From Rusavskia elegans (lineage: Eukaryota > Ascomycota > Lecanoromycetes > Teloschistales > Teloschistaceae), in the NCBI GenBank assembly GCA_011316305.1, contig SAUG01000138.1, positions 96,062 through 160,061 on the forward strand: DNA of 64,000 bases. The letters are read 5' to 3'. The notes beneath the pieces were generated by a model, which was not told where the DNA came from, searched no databases, and was given only the letters and a program-made list of their open reading frames with translations. The position numbers and the translations under genes are program-made. Below are positions 60,517-64,000 of this stretch, piece after piece (position 1 is the stretch's first letter; each line of letters opens with the position of its first letter).

Positions 60517-61515
60517 TAAATAGATGATTATTAATATTTCTAGTAATTGTTATCTAGTATTTCTATCGCTATTGATATTGAAAATGGAATTTAAAATAAA
60601 ATAGCCCATTTTCTATAAATAAATAAAGCTTTAATATAAAGATAATCGTTCTAGTAGAATAAATTCTACTGAATAGCTTTATTAATAGATAGTTAATCTA
60701 TAATTATATATAAATAGTATTTAATAATTTTAATTATTTTATAATCTCTAGTTCATTAAATATATCTAATATAAAGAATTATCTTTCGACTATTAATTAC
60801 TAAAGATCAAAATAACGTAATTTATAATCTAATATTAAAATAATACTTATCCGAAAAAATAGTAAATAGTAATATAAAGTTTATTTACTTTATAATAGAA
60901 AAAAAGCTATATTAAACGGGATTCTACTTTCGACTAAAATATTTAAAATAAATATCCTTATAATATTTTTTTAAATCTAAATCTACTAGTCCGGTTTATT
61001 AATAAAATATATTTTAAAGACTATAATAAATACTTTATTTAAATTTATAGCTAATTAGACGTATATAATCGATAACAATAATCTTTAATAAATATAAAAC
61101 TATTCGCGATAGAATTAAATTTAATTTAAAAACTATAGAATGTATTTTATTTATATTAGATATCTAGTCAAATCTATCAAAGATTGCGTATTTAGAAATA
61201 TTTATATACTAGATTAATAAATAATATTAATTTAAAAAGTATCTATTTAGATTTATATTTCTATTTATAGATTGCTCCTGCTATTTATAGTATTAAAAGC
61301 TATTTATATTTTTAGAATTTTTTTAATTTGAATAGTAGCTTTTAGATATTATTATCGATATTGCTAATTCTAATTCTCTATTAAAAAAAAGTTTAAAAAA
61401 AACTTTTAATCGATTTAATAGTCGATAGAATCGACTACAAAACTCGCTATTAAATCTAATTTATATAATTAATCTAATAGTTTTAATTTCTATTAAAGTT
61501 ATTAGATTATAAATA
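60517..61515. other. AT-rich interval, nothing recognised
   Basis: About 1 kb of RIP-mutated DNA without LTR, H, R950 or coding signal. Confidence 0.4.
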
Positions 61516-61687
61516 TATAACGTCCCTGTATATCAGAATACGTTACGTTCGAACCTAGCTACAGCCGTAGGCGTAGTCCGAACTATTAAATAGTAATAGA
61601 GTTCTAGCGTAGAATATTATAACTAATTCTAAATAGCTTTAATAATAAAACTATAATATTATAAGACGTCTTTATTATATAGATAAT

Positions 61688-61847
61688 TAGACTGGCCGTT
61701 TTGTCAGGTTTCGAACCCGGGTTCGTATTCCGGGTTCGAGTTTCTAACCGTATTAGAAAGGAGACTAACTTTAACTAGTAATTTTGACACAATAGCCACG
61801 TTTATCGCGAAGTCGGGTCGCCACTTTGGTTCGAAGTAGCCAGTCTA
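61688..61847. mobile_element. H9, 160-bp hAT-like mini-MITE nested in the B2 LTR
   Basis: Ends are TAGACTGGCC and GCCAGTCTA, with an exact 8-bp target duplication TAGATAAT (61680-61687 and 61848-61855). Both B1 LTRs show the site with one copy of the octamer or its RIP variant. It has many CA and TG words (TTGACACAATAGCCACG), unlike its host LTR, so it is a recent insertion. Confidence 0.85.
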
Positions 61848-62410
61848 TAGATAATTATAAGAGAAAAACAGAGCAGTATTTAGTATTTATATTAATAACT
61901 AACGAGAGAAACTATCTATAAAATATAAAAGATAATATATATAGTGCAAAAACTGACGCGCCCGATAGGGCCGACCTACTAAATAGAGGCGGCTTTACAG
62001 TTCTAGCGGCTCTAATTGGACCGAACTATTAGTCCGTTTATCTAATTAATAAACGTGAATATTTCTATAGAATTGTGGATATAATACGGCTCCTTCTATA
62101 GCGTTATTCTAAACTTTTTTAAAGTTTTCTAGACGTTTTTAAAGTGTTTCCTCGATTTCTACGTATTTTCTTCGTCTAGATATCCTTTCTATTTAATTAA
62201 AAACTTATTAGTTTTCTTTCTTTCGTTAATAATCCGTTCGATTTCGTATTTTTCTCTTTTTTAGTAGTACTAGTATTTCGCAGGTAATATACGTTCTAGT
62301 ACTTTTTTAAAAAAGTTAATATAGAATTTCGGGAAAATTTCTATTACTGATAGCTTAAGGTATACTATTATTCTCTTAATATCTTATATTTTAAACGTTC
62401 CTTTTATATT

Positions 62411-62735
62411 CTCGCCGGAATGGATTGATGAAATCTATTGGAATTTGATATAGTAAACCCTTTTAGGTTGGTATGGTATAGGTTTTAGAGGCTTTTAACC
62501 CAATCTATTTAAATAGTATAGGTTTTTTAAATTGTTCTGCGAGATATTCTAAATCTTTCGTTATTAAATCTATACGTATTAGATCTATTTAACTATATTT
62601 TTTCTTTAAATTAAACTTCGGCCTCTACCCTATTAGAAATCTATACTATTTACGCTCTAATTTATAAAATCTAATACCCCATTGATATAGGTTTTACAGG
62701 CTAAAATCTATACCAATCCAATCCATTCCGGCGAG
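62411..62735. mobile_element. 325-bp TIR element of a separate family
   Basis: Exact 17-bp terminal inverted repeats CTCGCCGGAATGGATTG, with similarity continuing inward (TATAGGTTTT/TATAGATTTT types). It is inserted in the B2 interior and less mutated than it. No clean target duplication was found (ATATT on the left, GATTC on the right). Non-coding. This is the only copy in the window. Confidence 0.65.
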
Positions 62736-63817
62736 GATTCCTATATAAAGCTTGTCCAGTTTCCTGTCTGTAAGATTTTCTATTAATAGAAATATTTTAT
62801 CTTCTTTCTATATATCGTAGTACTTTCTAGATTTATCTACTTTTTCTTTTATTCCTTTTTTAGCTTTCTAGATTATTGTTTTTACTTTATTTCATTTATT
62901 CTTTATCCTAATTATAAACGTCTATATAGCTAGAATTTTCGTTTAAAAAACGATTTTTTATGCAGCTCGTTTAATATTATCTGAATATTTTTATTATAGA
63001 ATAAGTTAATTACTGTTTATATCGTCGGGAAAAGTTATATCCAGTCTTCGCCTGTTTCCGAACGAGAGATTTTTAAATATATTTCTAATATCTGATTTAT
63101 TTTCTTAGTTTGGCTATCAGTTTATAGATAGAATAATATCGATATTACTTATTATATTCCTACTATGTAGATTAATTCTTTTTTAAAATTTAAAATAGAA
63201 AGCTTATCTCTGTCCGATATAATTTTTTCTACAATTTCGTTTTCGCAGAATATTATTTTTAGTAATAGAAACGCTAATTATTCCGCCGTTATTATAGTTT
63301 TATATAGTATAAATCTTATATATTTCGTATATCTATCGACTATTATTGCTATTATATTGTATAATATTTTAGTATAAAGATCGACAAATTCTAGTAATCT
63401 CGTTATAAAGTCTATTACGATTTATTAATATAGTTTCTCTAGTATCTAAATCGGATGAAGCTTTTTAATTTATTCTAGCCGACATTTTTTTATTATAACG
63501 TATTTCGGGTAATTTTTTATATATTTTCCGATAAATTTCTTAAAAAATTTTATATTTATCTTTTTTTAAATTCTTTTTAGAATTTTAGTTATCTTTTAAT
63601 ACTTTGCCGTTTTAGAATTATATATCTATCGAATAATATTATTAATATTTTCTAACGCCTCTGTTTTTTCTAAAATATCTCTATTTCTTTTTAGTAATAA
63701 TCTGCTAGTTTTTTCTACTACTTCGTAGTCTGCTTTTCGATTTAAAGTATCTATAATAGTATTAACTATTGTTTTAATAAATTTTATTTTAAATATATAG
63801 TAGATAACTTCTTTTAT

Positions 63818-64000
63818 TATAACGTCTTTATACGTTAAAGGACGTTACGTTCGAGCCTAGCTATAGCCGTAGGCGTAGTCCGAACTACTAAATAATAAAG
63901 GAATCCTAGTATAGATTATTATAACTAATCCCGTATAGCCGCGAAAATATAGTTATAATATTATAAAATATCTTTATTATATAGGTAATTAAAAAGAGAA
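63818..64000. repeat. LTR of a further A/B-family element, cut by window end
   Basis: Starts TATAACGTC at 63818 after a TTTAT pentamer and matches the first ~180 bp of the A3 LTRs. It interrupts B2. Whether it is a solo LTR or the 3' LTR of a minus-strand element, and which subtype it is, cannot be decided here. Confidence 0.7.

Larger units (their letters stand above)
61516..63817 (-). mobile_element. Pol-type LTR retrotransposon B2 (B-type LTR), left part
   Basis: The left LTR is 61516-62086, including the 168 bp due to H9. The interior from 62087 aligns with the left end of B1's interior (GCGGCTCCTTCTATAGCG at 62087 versus AGCTTCTTCTATAGCG in B1). The minus-strand integrase region is recognisable at about 63250-63420 by alignment with B1. 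The element is interrupted at 63818 by an LTR and probably continues beyond the window. Confidence 0.65.

Overview
The window looks like a heterochromatic, AT-rich block from a filamentous ascomycete (Pezizomycotina). About 61 of 64 kb is transposable-element sequence showing the signature of repeat-induced point mutation (RIP). CA and TG dinucleotides are almost absent while CG survives, TAG/TAA stops sit where CAG/CAA or TGG would be expected, and no long open frames remain. I cannot name the species. I found no rRNA, intact tRNA, CRISPR array or origin.

Layout. 1-2380: Copia remnant (-). 2480-3860: degenerate zinc-finger gene. 3989-6141: hAT-like TIR element H1 with a Tc1/mariner element nested inside. 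8331-14892: LTR retrotransposon A4 (+), carrying repeat R950-1 and the 2.4-kb TIR element H3. 15065-18410: retrotransposon A1 (-). 18416-28985: about 10.5 kb of mutated, coding-like DNA I cannot identify. 29468-34944: H4 containing H5 and retrotransposon B1, which itself contains H6. 35273-38330: two R950 copies, one split by a mariner-like MITE. 39455-43117: H7 split by retrotransposon A2. 43118-51133: R950-4 split by a solo LTR (itself split by A3) and by LTR element D. 52030-54610: the only island of normal base composition. 54780-58751: retrotransposon C. 59551-60516: R950-5. 61516-64000: B2 with three later insertions.

The island holds one convincing gene: a spliced minus-strand gene at 52765-53251 for a small secreted protein with 12 cysteines, an effector-like protein isolated in RIP-mutated DNA. 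It also holds the unmutated 5' end of a DHA2-type MFS transporter gene (54407 onward). That gene becomes RIP-mutated at about 54600 and is split by element C, and its frame resumes exactly on the other side of C's target-site duplication. A second spliced minus-strand model at 53638-54160 is only tentative.

The most interesting system is a Ty3/gypsy-type family that appears divided between two kinds of element. Four copies (A1-A4) have a ~2.5-kb interior with gag (CCHC knuckle) and no visible RT or integrase. Three copies (B1, B2, C) carry pol without gag; the two complete ones have a ~3.14-kb interior. Both kinds occur with each of two LTR subtypes, which suggests a bipartite, trans-complementing retrotransposon. 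Most insertions have exact or RIP-explained target-site duplications (5 bp for LTR elements, 8 bp for most H elements, 11-13 bp for two R950 copies), so the order of nesting can be read directly.
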